NCBI RefSeq assembly: GCF_043099315.1
Contig: NZ_CP170746.1
Length of the DNA: 64,000 nt
Direction: 5' to 3' (one strand)
Source of the DNA: Chlorogloeopsis fritschii
Lineage (GTDB): Bacteria; Cyanobacteriota; Cyanobacteriia; Cyanobacteriales; Nostocaceae
Shown here: positions 17,753 through 27,557 of the stretch, piece by piece
Layout of the letters: every line of letters starts with the position of its first letter
How positions within the stretch are numbered: the first letter of the stretch is position 1
Notes under the pieces: model-generated
The model's database searches: none
Seen by the model: only the letters and a program-made list of their open reading frames with translations
Told to the model about the DNA's origin: nothing
Made by a program: the position numbers and the translations under genes

Positions 17753-18075
17753 GATATTTATTAGATACCAATGCCTGCATTGTTTATCTGAATCGTCCAA
17801 TGTCTGGTGTGAGACGGCGCTTGGAGTCGCTATCACCATCAGATATCGCTGTTTGTTCGGTAGTTAAAGCTGAACTATTTTATGGGGCAATGCGAAGTCA
17901 CAATCCTACACGCACCCTGGCGTTACAAGAAGCATTCTTAAATAATTTTGTATCTTTGCCTTTTGACGATCAGGCGGCTCGGATTTTTGGCACAATTCGG
18001 GCAGAGTTAGGGACGCTTGGTACACCAATTGGGCCTTACGATTTGCAGATAGCAGCAATCAAGAGTGGTGAATAA
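17749..18075 (+). CDS. vapC: VapC-type PIN toxin, C-terminally truncated
   Basis: A 108-residue PIN-domain protein with LLDTNACI (first Asp), VKAELFYGAM (Glu) and PYDLQIAAI (third acidic position). Full VapC toxins are about 130 residues and end with a T-N-REF segment after LQIAA; here the frame runs into KSGE and a stop. The last acidic residue and strand are thus lost, so RNase activity is doubtful. VapC toxins cleave tRNA or rRNA. It pairs with the preceding vapB-like gene. Confidence 0.7.
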   Translation: MRYLLDTNACIVYLNRPMSGVRRRLESLSPSDIAVCSVVKAELFYGAMRSHNPTRTLALQEAFLNNFVSLPFDDQAARIFGTIRAELGTLGTPIGPYDLQIAAIKSGE

Positions 18076-18234
18076 CTTAACAAATACTGTTAATGCACTC
18101 TTTGAGGGCGGCGTTTCAACTTATCTTGAAATACCGTCCTCATATTTGTTTCTGGCTTTCACCCGCGTTCAGGATTTCCGCTCTTTTGCTCCCGCCTCAA
18201 CCTCTGTTCACCCGATGATCGGTTGAAGTTACAC

Positions 18235-20462
18235 TTAGAAACCCCTCGAAGAGCTTTTCGCTAAGACTGCGCGAAGGTCATAGCGGTCAAGGTTCATCAC
18301 CTTGTCCCACGCCGCTACAAAGTCATGCACAAATTTCGGCTGCGAGTCCTCAGAACCATAGACTTCCGCGAGAGCTCGTAGCTGCGAGTTCGAGCCGAAG
18401 ATGAGGTCAACACGGGTAGCGGTCCACTTATGTTCGCCGGTTTTGCGATCGCTCCCCTCGAACTCATATTCATCTTCAGAGGTCGCCTTCCACGTCGTGC
18501 CCAGGTCGAGCAGGTTCACGAAGAAGTCATTGGTCAGCGTCTCTGTCCGATGGGTGAAGACGCCGTGTTTAGACCCTCCAAAGTTTGCACCCAGGACGCG
18601 CAAGCCACCCACGAGAACTGTCATCTGAGGGGCTGACAGGGACAGCAATTGCGCCCGATCGACCAGCAACTCCTCGAGTGATTCGCTGTGTTTGCCGCTG
18701 GAATAGTTGCGGAACCCGTCCGCAGTTGGCTCCAGCACAGCAAAGGACTCGACATCCGTTTTCTCTTGCAACGCATCTGTGCGTCCCGGCTTGAAGGGAA
18801 CCGTCACGTCGTGACCGGCATTTTTCGCCGCTTGTTCGACGCCTGCGCATCCGCCCAGAACGATCAAGTCAGCGAGCGAAACCTGCTTCCCGCCAGACTG
18901 CGAGCTGTTGAACTCCTGTTGGATTGCCTCTAGGGTTTGCAGCACCGTTGCCAGTTGAGTCGGCTGGTTGACTTCCCAATCCTTCTGCGGCGCGAGACGA
19001 ATACGCGCCCCGTTCGCTCCACCGCGCATATCGGAGCAGCGGAACGTTGACGCCGATGCCCAAGCAGTCGAAACGAGTTGGGAGACAGACAGTCCGGAGG
19101 CAAGAATCCTGCCTTTGAGAGCGGCGATGTCCTGCTCATCAATTAATTCATGGGTGACTGGGGGGATGGGATCTTGCCACAAAAACTCTTCCTCAGGAAC
19201 CTCTGGGCCAAGATAGCGCGATCGCGGGCCCATGTCGCGATGCGTCAGCTTGAACCATGCCTTAGCAAACGCATCTGCGAACTCATCTGGGTGCTCGTAG
19301 TAATGCCGCGCAATCGGCTCGTAGATAGGGTCCATCCTCATAGCCATGTCTGCCGTGGTCATCATGGGGGCGTGCCGTTTCGACGGATCGTGCGCGTCGG
19401 GCACTGTATCCGCGCCAGCACCGTTCTTAGGCTTCCACTGCCACGCGCCAGCGGGGCTCTTTGTCACCTCCCAATCATATTTGAACAGGGTTTCGAGATA
19501 GCTGTTGTCCCACTGCGTTGGAGTGGGCGTCCATGCACCTTCGATGCCGCTGGTGATCGCATCGACGCCGACACCCGTGTTGAAGGTGCTCTTCCAGCCA
19601 AGACCCTGCTCCACGATGCTGGCACCCCCAGGCTCATGACTTACGTGCGTCGCTTCGCCTGCACCATGACATTTGCCAAAGGTATGTCCACCGGCAACGA
19701 GCGCGACCGTTTCTTCATCGTTCATCGCCATCCGACCAAAGGTCTCGCGAATATCGCGCCCTGAGCCGCCGGATCGGGCTGGCCGTTTGGCCCTTCCGGG
19801 TTCACGTAGATCAGACCCATCTGAACGGCGGCGAGGGGATTCAGCAGCACACGATCGCCACTGTAACGCTCGTCACCAAGCCAGACCTTCTCAGATCCCC
19901 AGTAAATGTCTTCCTCTGGCTGCCAGACGTCCACGCGCCCACCGGCAAAGCCGATCGTCTTAAAGCCCATCGACTCAAGCGCGCAGTTACCAGCAAAGAT
20001 CATGAGGTCGGCCCAGGAGATTTTCTTGCCGTATTTCTGCTTGATTGGCCAAAGTAACATCCGCGCCTTATCGAGGTTGGCATTGTCAGGCCAACTGTTG
20101 AGTGGCTCAAACCTCTGGCTACCTGAGCCTGCGCCGCCGCGACCGTCGCCAATCCGATACGTGCCTGCACTGTGCCAAGCCATCCGGATGAAGAGCGGCC
20201 CATAATGACCGTAGTCGGCTGGCCACCAGTCCTGAGAGGTGGTCATCAGCTCATAGATATCTGCCCTCAGGGCAGCTAAGTCGAGAGTCTTGAACTCAAG
20301 AGCGTAGTTGAATTCCTCACCCATGGGATTGGCCTGGGGTGAGTGCTGGTGGAGGATGCTCAGATTCAGATAATGCGGCCACCACTCTCGGTTCGTCGGT
20401 ACATGACGAGCCTTAGGTTTCTGGCCTCCGTTCGTAAACGGGCATCCGCTTTCGCTGCTCAT
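18235..20462 (-). pseudogene. katG: Catalase-peroxidase KatG, broken by one frameshift
   Basis: Two abutting frames give a full-length KatG of about 745 residues. The first half (MSSESGCPFTNGGQ...) has the distal Arg-Trp-His motif (IRMAWHSAGTYR) and the tyrosine of the Trp-Tyr-Met adduct (GLIYVNPEG). The second half has the adduct Met and the proximal-haem motif (MAMNDEETVAL, AGGHTFGK). One base is missing near 19758, between DPAAQG and RDIRETFG. KatG removes H2O2 by catalase and peroxidase reactions. Start 20462 is chosen for the GGAG site before ATG. As read the enzyme would be truncated; a base-calling error is possible. Confidence 0.88.
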
Positions 20463-20955
20463 AATATCTCCTGTCAAATATTGTGGTGTAGATTTTTTGA
20501 TGTATTGCAGCTATTGCAAACAAATAGCACATGGGTAATTATTAGGATCATCGATGAGAAATGTAATCGAAAAGAAATATAAAAAACGTTATGATTTGAA
20601 ACAATAGATTTATAATTCGCAACAATCGGTCATACTAATAGCCCAAGCAAGGCGAACGCATCCAAATATTGATGGGCAGAACCAAGAAAGAACCCTGGAG
20701 GCATAAAAGCTAAGATACTAATAGTAAAAAGAACAAAGTTATCAGAGACAAGAGTCAGGGTATAAGAGTTAGTCCAACGTGGTATTGTCAAAAAATACCT
20801 TCCAGAAAAAAAAAGCACGCTGCATATTAAACATCCTTTGGTTAAACTTGCTCTAGCGCACACATCGTCTGCAAGGGTTACATATGTTAATTACTGGCAA
20901 TTGCTAGCAAGCGGGCTTTTCTAAACTATAGCTGAAGCAACCGCCTCTAGGTACA
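20463..20955. other. AT-rich spacer upstream of katG
   Basis: Probably contains the katG promoter. A minus-strand ORF at 20630-20863 (77 residues, hydrophobic) has no clear ribosome-binding site or recognisable family and is not called. No strong repeats. Confidence 0.4.
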
Positions 20956-21303
20956 GTGAAAAGATGCTTGATAAAGTTACCCCATTTTTATAGGGTAACA
21001 CAGGAAGATGATGCTACTAAAATTGCAGACTATACGGGGGAAGGTGAGACATTCTTAGAAGAAAAATTTAATTACAGAAAGCCTGGGGCGGGAATCCTGT
21101 ATCAGACAAAGTTTGATTTTGGAATTCATTTAACACAATCTTGGATGGTAGGCGATAGACCCGAAAATGAAGCTGCCACAGTAGCGGGAGTTAACTTTAT
21201 GGATGCTGATACTTGGCGCAATCAGTTCCTGCCTGGAATGTATGAAATCAGGTCAGCGACCCCAAAATATGTAAAGTTTTTAGAAGGTATTAAGTTAAGC
21301 TAA
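20956..21303 (+). pseudogene. C-terminal half of a HAD-type phosphatase
   Basis: The 115 residues contain NYRKPGAGILYQTKFDFGI, then WMVGDRPENEAATVAGVNF, which are motifs III and IV of a HAD-IIIA hydrolase of polynucleotide-kinase-phosphatase or histidinol-phosphatase type. The N-terminal nucleophile motif DxDGT is absent and the sequence before VTQE looks random, so the 5' half is gone. Neighbouring regions give no partner. Probably not functional. Confidence 0.6.
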
Positions 21304-21534
21304 AACCTGCTTTTTCAGTTTTAGAATTTAGGCGATCGCACATCTAGACATCTTTTCAAGTCTGAAGAAGCGATCGCAATTCGCAAACAATATTCTCTAA
21401 CTATTCTATCCCGCCTTAAATTAGTAGCCGTAAAGTTACCGCCGAAACTACAACAGAGCCAAAAATTCTTCTGTGGATTGAGTTAAATTACTAAACTTTG
21501 TGTTAGCAGTTGTGGTAACAGTAGTAGTTAAGCT

Positions 21535-22467
21535 ATGCGGTTACTTTTTTGTGGGTTGATAATTAGCTTAGGACTTTGGGGAGCGCCGCCTCAAGCACAA
21601 GCATTAAATATACAGAAGAATACAGTACAACTTCAATCATTGATACAGCCAGCAGAGACCAGTCAAGTGTTAAATAGGATTTCTAAATATGATGAATATA
21701 TGAAAACAGGGTACCTGGCTACTAATAAAAGAAACTATCAATCAGCTTTAATTAACTTTAGAAAAGCACTGAAGGAGCGCCCTAATGATGCTTATGCCAT
21801 CCAGGCTATACAAAATGTAGAAAATTATATTGATTCTAAAGTTAACAATCAAATTAAAACTTGGGCAACAGTTGCAATAATGATTGCCTTGTGTATCTTT
21901 TGGTTTAATGCACAAGCAAATTACTCTAATACCAAATTAAAGCGCGCTTCTTTGTGGCTTAATTTAAGAGAAATGTTTGATAAATATGATGATATTTGTG
22001 TGAATCTTCGTCCAGAAGGTGCATGGCATAATGGGAAAGATAGACATCCTAAAACAGTGCCAGAGTGGTTGAAAGTGGAAGCTTATATGGCATTATTTGA
22101 AGATTGCAAATACATGATTGATAACAATATACTCGATTGGTATACCTTCAATAATATATATAAGCACCGAATAGAAAATATATTAGATAATCCCCACATT
22201 GTTTGCGAACAACTTATTAAGCGTAAAGCAGGTTGGAATAAATTTCTTGAGTTGGTTGGTAAGTTGAAAGAAATAGAAAGTTTAGACAAAGTTGATAAAT
22301 ACCTTAGGAATGAACTAGAGAAGAAGCACTATATCTGTAGTGAACATCCAACCGAAACCTTAAACGCCCATCGTGAGCGTATCATCACCATACCAAAGGT
22401 CACCGTACCGAAACAAGAAAACTGTATACTAAGGCTGAAATCCTTGATAGATAAACTTTTGGGCTAA
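21535..22467 (+). CDS. Exported or membrane-anchored protein with TPR-like motif
   Basis: A 310-residue protein with a signal peptide (MRLLFCGLIISLGLWGAPP...), one TPR-like helical pair at about 55-95 (TGYLATNKRNYQSALINFRK then ALKERPNDAYAIQAI), and one transmembrane helix near residue 110-125 (WATVAIMIALCIFWF). The C-terminal 180 residues are charged, helical and unfamiliar, with two late cysteines. No family recognised. It ends before a good terminator at 22611. Confidence 0.55.
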   Translation: MRLLFCGLIISLGLWGAPPQAQALNIQKNTVQLQSLIQPAETSQVLNRISKYDEYMKTGYLATNKRNYQSALINFRKALKERPNDAYAIQAIQNVENYIDSKVNNQIKTWATVAIMIALCIFWFNAQANYSNTKLKRASLWLNLREMFDKYDDICVNLRPEGAWHNGKDRHPKTVPEWLKVEAYMALFEDCKYMIDNNILDWYTFNNIYKHRIENILDNPHIVCEQLIKRKAGWNKFLELVGKLKEIESLDKVDKYLRNELEKKHYICSEHPTETLNAHRERIITIPKVTVPKQENCILRLKSLIDKLLG

Positions 22468-22610
22468 GAACCTTCACTACTAAGTATCTGGGGTTTTTTC
22501 AGCCCTTAAACTGAAACGGGCGATTACCACTACTGTGAGACATACTACAACTAGCTTTTGGGTAGTGACAGAATTTGCGCCAGGGCGTTATCTTTGAGAG
22601 TCTAAATAAC

Positions 22611-22647
22611 AAAACCGCTCCTAAGTAATGCACTAGAGCGGTTTTTT
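22611..22647 (+). terminator. Rho-independent terminator
   Basis: Stem AAAACCGCTC / GAGCGGTTTT with a 15-base loop, followed by TT. It lies 144 bases after the stop of the TPR-like gene and reads correctly for the plus strand. Confidence 0.7.
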
Positions 22648-22885
22648 GGGTGGAGTAATTTTGGAGCGGTGTTAATTTTGAATTGATTGGAAATCCTCGC
22701 GTTTAAGCTTAAATAAAGCTGTTGTTATATTTTGCGAACTAGATTTAAGCTTGGTGCAATTAAAACTACTGTCGGGTTCTGCGTTGCCTTACCAACTTCC
22801 AACGAGCAGCCAATGCATACATGCATAAGTTGCCCATCCGAATAGAATTCCAAGTATTAGAAAAAATCCACAGTCCATATCAGCC

Positions 22886-23173
22886 ATGCCTAGAAATGTA
22901 GTCTTGAAAGCGATCGCACTTAAAAGTGCATCTTTATTATGGGCGATCGCACACCATATCTTAACAGTACTTAACCGTACTGATATTGGTGGTCTTACCC
23001 TCAGCCGAACTAACCTAGTCGCTGCTGCTAGAGAAATGATGCGAGAAACAAGACTGCTGGAATTGGTTGGCTCGCCTGGTGCTGTTAAATCTGCGGTGTT
23101 GAAAGCACTGGTTGAAATTCAACAGGGAGAGGGGCCTGTAATTTTGTTTGCAGGCGATCGCATAATTCTCTGA
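22886..23173 (+). CDS. Hypothetical protein, doubtful
   Basis: A 95-residue open frame (MPRNVVLKAIALKSASLLWA...). It includes three GCGATCGC octamers in frame and has an amphipathic composition but no recognisable domain. There is no Shine-Dalgarno sequence before the ATG. It could be a small real gene or a chance ORF supported by HIP1 sites. Confidence 0.3.
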   Translation: MPRNVVLKAIALKSASLLWAIAHHILTVLNRTDIGGLTLSRTNLVAAAREMMRETRLLELVGSPGAVKSAVLKALVEIQQGEGPVILFAGDRIIL

Positions 23174-23577
23174 GTAACAAATCATTTTTTCCCTCACATC
23201 TACAAACTCTGATGCGGAACCTTGAATACTAACCGATAACTCTGAGGTTGCGTCCTCACAAACAAGTTGAGCCACATAACGGCGGAGTTGAACTGCACCT
23301 CCGGCTAATCACCTTCGGGCGATTAACGAGGTGTCGTTTCCAACGAAGTGTTGTTGTGACGATGCTTCGCAGATTATAGTATATAATGTCAACTTCTATA
23401 CTGCGTTGGCAGAACAACTAATTATTATACGGAAACTTTACGTATAATCTGTTTTTCAATCCGAAGTTATCAGGCATTACAACCACTTCCTATTTGGGAT
23501 ATACGGAAAATTTCTTTTTTACGTCCCTATTTGGAATTATACAGGCTTGTTCCGTATAACCAACCCTCACGGGAGGA
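23174..23577. repeat. Intergenic region with inverted repeats and three TATACGGAA motifs
   Basis: TATACGGAA occurs at 23427-23435 and 23500-23508, with its complement at 23550-23558. ATTATACG and CGTATAAT flank a 9-base spacer at 23424-23448. A hairpin-rich interspersed repeat (around 23280-23375) precedes them. The stretch sits directly after the end of the methyltransferase-endonuclease fusion, where the lost endonuclease part would be expected. Confidence 0.55.
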
Positions 23578-25713
23578 TTATATGGAATCGCTCACGCGAC
23601 AAGCAAAGCATAAGCGTTGAAAGAAATCGTTCTTTACCAGCACATTTGGTAGTTTGTCTGTTTCTTGAGCATATCGCTTCTTCCGGGGATCAACTGAAGC
23701 AAGATAAGTGCGAAGATTCTTTTTCCATTCGTCAGTACGGTAAGTTCGTAATAGTTTGAGTGCGCTCTCCTCGACCTGATACACTGTTTTAGGACTATTG
23801 ATAGGACGGCTCGGATCATCTGGATTCGCAACTATTAAAGCTGCATCCAAAAATTGATGCACTGTCTGACGGCGAACTGTTTCTCGTGTGTTGGGCTTGT
23901 AAGTTTTGCCATAATGTTGAGCCATAAAGTCCATCATTGGTGTAATTCCCATCAAAGGGGAAACTGCCAATCGCCAAGGATCGTTTGGCTTTAAATCAAG
24001 TAGTGCCAGCAGCGTTAAGGCAGATCGTTCGTTCAGCTGTGCTCTTGGAAAGCCCAATTCCAATAAGATTTGTAGCGCTTCATCAATTCGGGATTTAATT
24101 GCAACTGGATTGTTGCCTGGCTGATTCGTCATACTCAGTAGCTCTGCTTCTATAAGTTCATCGATTTCTTGTTGAGAGGGAAACTGCTCGCCAATCCGCA
24201 GCCCTAAGGATAGTAGCTGTTCCAAAGTAGGGTATTTCAAATTGCGTAAGTCGGTGGCATTAACCTGAGTATGCCCATTAAACAGCCGGAAAAATGAATC
24301 AACCAAGGTGGAATTAAGATAAGCCGCAAGCCCGCGAGCCAAGGTAATATCAAGTCCATGCCCATCTTTGTGAAAATAATTCAAGTGATTTTCAAATCCA
24401 ACATAGGCACAATCAAATTTGCTGGCATCGTAAACAACTGCAACAACCCGCCTTTTCTCTTCTTTGGAGGAGAATCTTTTGCATAGAACGTAATGCTCGT
24501 TTGGTACCAAAAGATTCGCTGTTTCTTCCACATCCACTAAAGCTTGAGGCTTCTTGGTGATTTTTGGGTGTTCTACATATCCATCTGACAAATTCACTGG
24601 ATAAATTAAAGGAACAGTATTATTTTCTGGATTTGCCCTTAGATACTCTTTGGCACGAAAATCTACCACTCGCCCAGTTGAAACTGTTAACCCCAAGTCT
24701 TTTAAATTACAAGGGAAAAGTCCCATTTGTTGAACAATTTGTTGGCTAAAAGTATCTGGAAGGATATGGATAAATTGCTCTGGATCGTTGGGGTGAACTA
24801 AAGCTGCATACGGTACAGAATTCGACATAATAAAGTCATCATCAATACCGAAAATGGTATTTATTAGTATGCTGTCAGGCTTTTGCTTTTGTTTCGTAGC
24901 GTGAGCGATCGCAGTTTCCTGCAGCACATCATCCTCACTAAATGCTTCTTGCCGCGACTCGAAAAGATATATCTGCTGTAAAGCCATCATCTCCAGAAAC
25001 ATCTTTCGGAAGTTACGGAAATATGTCCCATTACAAAAGCTTCGCGGGGTAATCGCTACAAACTCCCCCCCTGATTTTAAGAGTTGCGCCGTAGCAGCCA
25101 TAAAACCAGTATAAAGATTGCTGGTTTCCAAACCTATGGTACGCAACAATTTACGAACCTGAGAGCGAGCATTAATTTTCAAATAAGGTGGATTGAGGAT
25201 AGCATGGGTAAATTCTGCTTTGTTTGGTTCTTTCAACAAACTAGGCTGAAGCAGACTAACTGCATCTGCAATAAAATCAGTCTCACGAATTTCATAGTTA
25301 AAGCAAATGCCGACATTTTGACATACCCTCTCACATAACTCTAAAGTCTGATGTAAATATCCGATGAGGAAAGGGTCAATTTCGTAGGCTACAACACGCA
25401 AATTCGACGTGTATTTTTGATGTTGGCATACTCTCGCTACAAAAGCGGCTGATAATGAACCAATTCCCGCTCCTGCATCAAGCAAGGTTATTTCAGAATC
25501 CAGTTTATCAAACATTCCAGCCATCAATTCCGCTACTGGAGCAGGAGTCAAAAACTGACCCATTGAAGCCTTTTTGTCCTGTGTTAGCTTTAAATTTGCC
25601 ACTGTTCGACGGAAATCAACTTCTGCAAGTAAGTTCCGACTCGATAGTTCCGCCAAGCTGTTGAACTCTAAACTACTAGTATGTCTGATGGGATGTTCGC
25701 TGTTTGTCTTCAC
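23578..25713 (-). CDS. Adenine-N6 DNA methyltransferase fused to N-terminal part of a PstI/BsuBI-like endonuclease
   Basis: A 711-residue protein. Residues 1 to about 500 are an Eco57I/PstI-type class I methyltransferase: GQFLTP (52-57), the SAM-binding DAGAGIGSL (79-87) and catalytic NPPY (174-177). From about residue 545 the sequence (RIDEALQILLELGFPRAQLN, then FMAQHYGKTYKPNTRETVRR) matches the N-terminal, DNA-binding part of BsuBI/PstI endonucleases. The C-terminal nuclease domain is missing; the protein stops after KNDFFQRLCFACRVSDSI. It should methylate DNA but not cut it. It follows the glycosyltransferase gene by 10 bases on the same strand. Confidence 0.85.
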   Translation of the reverse strand: MKTNSEHPIRHTSSLEFNSLAELSSRNLLAEVDFRRTVANLKLTQDKKASMGQFLTPAPVAELMAGMFDKLDSEITLLDAGAGIGSLSAAFVARVCQHQKYTSNLRVVAYEIDPFLIGYLHQTLELCERVCQNVGICFNYEIRETDFIADAVSLLQPSLLKEPNKAEFTHAILNPPYLKINARSQVRKLLRTIGLETSNLYTGFMAATAQLLKSGGEFVAITPRSFCNGTYFRNFRKMFLEMMALQQIYLFESRQEAFSEDDVLQETAIAHATKQKQKPDSILINTIFGIDDDFIMSNSVPYAALVHPNDPEQFIHILPDTFSQQIVQQMGLFPCNLKDLGLTVSTGRVVDFRAKEYLRANPENNTVPLIYPVNLSDGYVEHPKITKKPQALVDVEETANLLVPNEHYVLCKRFSSKEEKRRVVAVVYDASKFDCAYVGFENHLNYFHKDGHGLDITLARGLAAYLNSTLVDSFFRLFNGHTQVNATDLRNLKYPTLEQLLSLGLRIGEQFPSQQEIDELIEAELLSMTNQPGNNPVAIKSRIDEALQILLELGFPRAQLNERSALTLLALLDLKPNDPWRLAVSPLMGITPMMDFMAQHYGKTYKPNTRETVRRQTVHQFLDAALIVANPDDPSRPINSPKTVYQVEESALKLLRTYRTDEWKKNLRTYLASVDPRKKRYAQETDKLPNVLVKNDFFQRLCFACRVSDSI

Positions 25714-25723
25714 AAGCTTAAAA

Positions 25724-26479
25724 TCAACGAATGTCTTGATAAAACTGCTTTAAGTAGTTTGCATCTACACCAATTCCCCACAAAATTCCGATATAAACGT
25801 AAATTGCGATCGCCTTTAGTGTACCCCAGCGTGCCACACGACGATCTGAGCTTTGGACAATGCGATTCACCATCCGAATTTGTCCCTTTGGCAACAGTCT
25901 CAAACACAAATCCCCATCTTCCATAATTGGCAGTGCCTCATCGAAGCCACCGCACTCCCAAAAGTCACTTCGACGGCAAAACATTACCTGATCTCCAACC
26001 AAAAGCCGCAATCCCTGAAAAAACAGCTGCGGTTTAAATAGTAACGGAAAGCAATAGGTTTTCAAGTAATTAACCAAAGATATACCCCAATGAGTTCTTT
26101 GAGCACCTGCCATCACAGAAATAAATCCCCCACAAGCAACTGTTTTGTCTGCTAAGGTTTCTTCAATTACAGCCACTAAGTCATCCGGTACCAAAGTGTC
26201 TGCATGGAGAAAGCAAAGAATTTCTCCAGTTGCTAAGGAGGCTCCATAGTTCATCTGCACAGAACGTCCACGCTTTGCACACGATCTAACTTGCACCTCT
26301 GTGGCTGGAGAGAATAATTTAAAGTTGCGCTTCGCAGTTACCACCGTCTCATCTTCACTACCGCCATCTACTACTAAAACTTCCCAAGCAGGCGGATCTA
26401 GTAAAGTTAGTTGGCGCAATGTGCGTCCCAAACAGCTTGCTTCATTTAAAGTAGGAATAATTATAGAAACACGTGACAT
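25724..26479 (-). CDS. GT2 glycosyltransferase, TIGR04283 type
   Basis: A 251-residue family-2 glycosyltransferase. The N-terminus SIIIPTLNEASCLGRTLRQL, the VVDGGSEDET segment and the HADT divalent-metal motif (LCFLHADTLVPDDL), with MEDGDLCLRL as the catalytic-base region, match the TIGR04283 group. That group is annotated in connection with arsenosugar biosynthesis. A C-terminal hydrophobic helix (KAIAIYVYIGILWGI) suggests membrane association. No arsenic genes are adjacent, so the substrate is uncertain. Confidence 0.8.
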   Translation of the reverse strand: MSRVSIIIPTLNEASCLGRTLRQLTLLDPPAWEVLVVDGGSEDETVVTAKRNFKLFSPATEVQVRSCAKRGRSVQMNYGASLATGEILCFLHADTLVPDDLVAVIEETLADKTVACGGFISVMAGAQRTHWGISLVNYLKTYCFPLLFKPQLFFQGLRLLVGDQVMFCRRSDFWECGGFDEALPIMEDGDLCLRLLPKGQIRMVNRIVQSSDRRVARWGTLKAIAIYVYIGILWGIGVDANYLKQFYQDIR

Positions 26480-26491
26480 TCAATCATCCAA

Positions 26492-26546
26492 GTTAAATAG
26501 GGAACGGGGAATAGGGAACAGGGAACAGGGGACAGGGAACGGGGTT
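26492..26546. repeat. Short tandem 7-bp repeats (GGGAACA type)
   Basis: A run of degenerate GGGAACA heptamers upstream of the glycosyltransferase gene, of the kind common in heterocystous cyanobacteria. Related isolated copies occur at about 4099-4115. Confidence 0.8.
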
Positions 26547-26646
26547 GGGAGAAATAAATATTTTCATCCCCTTATTGTGGGTAATTGCTCGTGGGAGTCT
26601 AGCTTGAAGTCATCAAGCTTTACAACCAGAGCAATTAAAGTATCGA

Positions 26647-27183
26647 TTACTGTGTGCTGTCGCCTGCTGCGGCATTCTTGTCACGCTGCCCGAATAAGGT
26701 GCGAACAGCGGTAAGAACCTCTGGCACTGCTAGCGCTAACGACACAAAAGAGCAAACCGTGGCAACTTGACAGTACTCGCAAAATGCTTGGTTCTCGCTC
26801 CATTCCTCTTGAGCTAGCTTGACGTTGATGGCAGAGTCTAACAGGATTTTGATACCCATTGCAATTGGTAGCAAAGGATTGCGCCGTGCGCGCTCAATTC
26901 CACCAGCAGCAGCCAGCCAGGCAGTGATGCCATAATTAATCACCATTAATGGCCCGTCGGGGGAGTTAAATCGACTGTAAGCGTAGTTGGATGCATCTAC
27001 TTTGTCTGCATTAAAAATTGGCACTGGTGGATCGGGCAAATGAGGTATAATACCAGTTTGGTAAAGTGTGACAAGTTGTCCCATTGAACCTCCAAGCATA
27101 GACAAGCCAATAATCGCTCGTCGACGCGTCATGTTCGGGTCTTTTCCTTTACGCAGTTCCTGACTTAGTTGCTGTGGCTCCAT
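26647..27183 (-). CDS. Vitamin K epoxide reductase (VKOR)-like membrane protein
   Basis: A 178-residue membrane protein starting MEPQQLSQELRKG and then MTRRRAIIGLSMLGGSMGQL. It has about four hydrophobic segments and one CxxC motif (AFCEYCQVAT). VKOR homologues in cyanobacteria re-oxidise periplasmic thioredoxin-like proteins for disulfide formation. The outer pair of loop cysteines found in full VKOR domains is not visible, nor is a fused thioredoxin domain, so this may be a VKOR-derived protein with altered activity. ATG 27183 is favoured over the TTG at 27204. Confidence 0.7.
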   Translation of the reverse strand: MEPQQLSQELRKGKDPNMTRRRAIIGLSMLGGSMGQLVTLYQTGIIPHLPDPPVPIFNADKVDASNYAYSRFNSPDGPLMVINYGITAWLAAAGGIERARRNPLLPIAMGIKILLDSAINVKLAQEEWSENQAFCEYCQVATVCSFVSLALAVPEVLTAVRTLFGQRDKNAAAGDSTQ

Positions 27184-27278
27184 AAAGCGCAATCCTCGCT
27201 TCAAGTATGGGTTGACGGTTGCATCAAAATATGCACAGGAGTTCTACCGACTTTGGATAGACAAAGTATCATGCATCC

Positions 27279-27500
27279 AATTCGGCTGTGAGCGCCCTGT
27301 ACTGACTACGGATAGATTTCCTACCATTTTCAGTAACTAGTTTGATGCGTACCACATACCCTGGAGGTAGTTTGCAATCTTTCGTTCGATATCAGACAGA
27401 TTATCTGAATTAGCGATCGCCTGACATTCGCCAGCATATAATTCCTTATCCTTATCATTCTGAGCCGGAGCAGCCACGAACTCAGTTAGAAATCCCGACT
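27279..27500 (-). pseudogene. Small frameshifted ORF downstream of rarA
   Basis: Minus-strand frames NSKSGFLTEFVAAPAQNDKD...SDNLSDIERKIANY and LPPGYVVRIKLVTENGRKSI...YRALTAELDA join smoothly if one base is restored in CTCCAGGG near 27365. The composite looks like real protein, but no start codon precedes it and I do not know the family. It may be a truncated gene or a small gene with an uncommon start. Confidence 0.4.
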
Positions 27501-27557
27501 TACTATTCTGGATTTTTTGTGTGTTTACCCTAGAGCACGAGCTAAACTTGATACTTT

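Noticed and set aside
20630..20863. 77-codon hydrophobic minus-strand frame
   Set aside because: No ribosome-binding site, no recognisable motif, lies in the katG upstream spacer.
23424..23558. CRISPR-like array from repeated TATACGGAA
   Set aside because: Units are only 9 bases, irregularly spaced and in both orientations; no cas genes.
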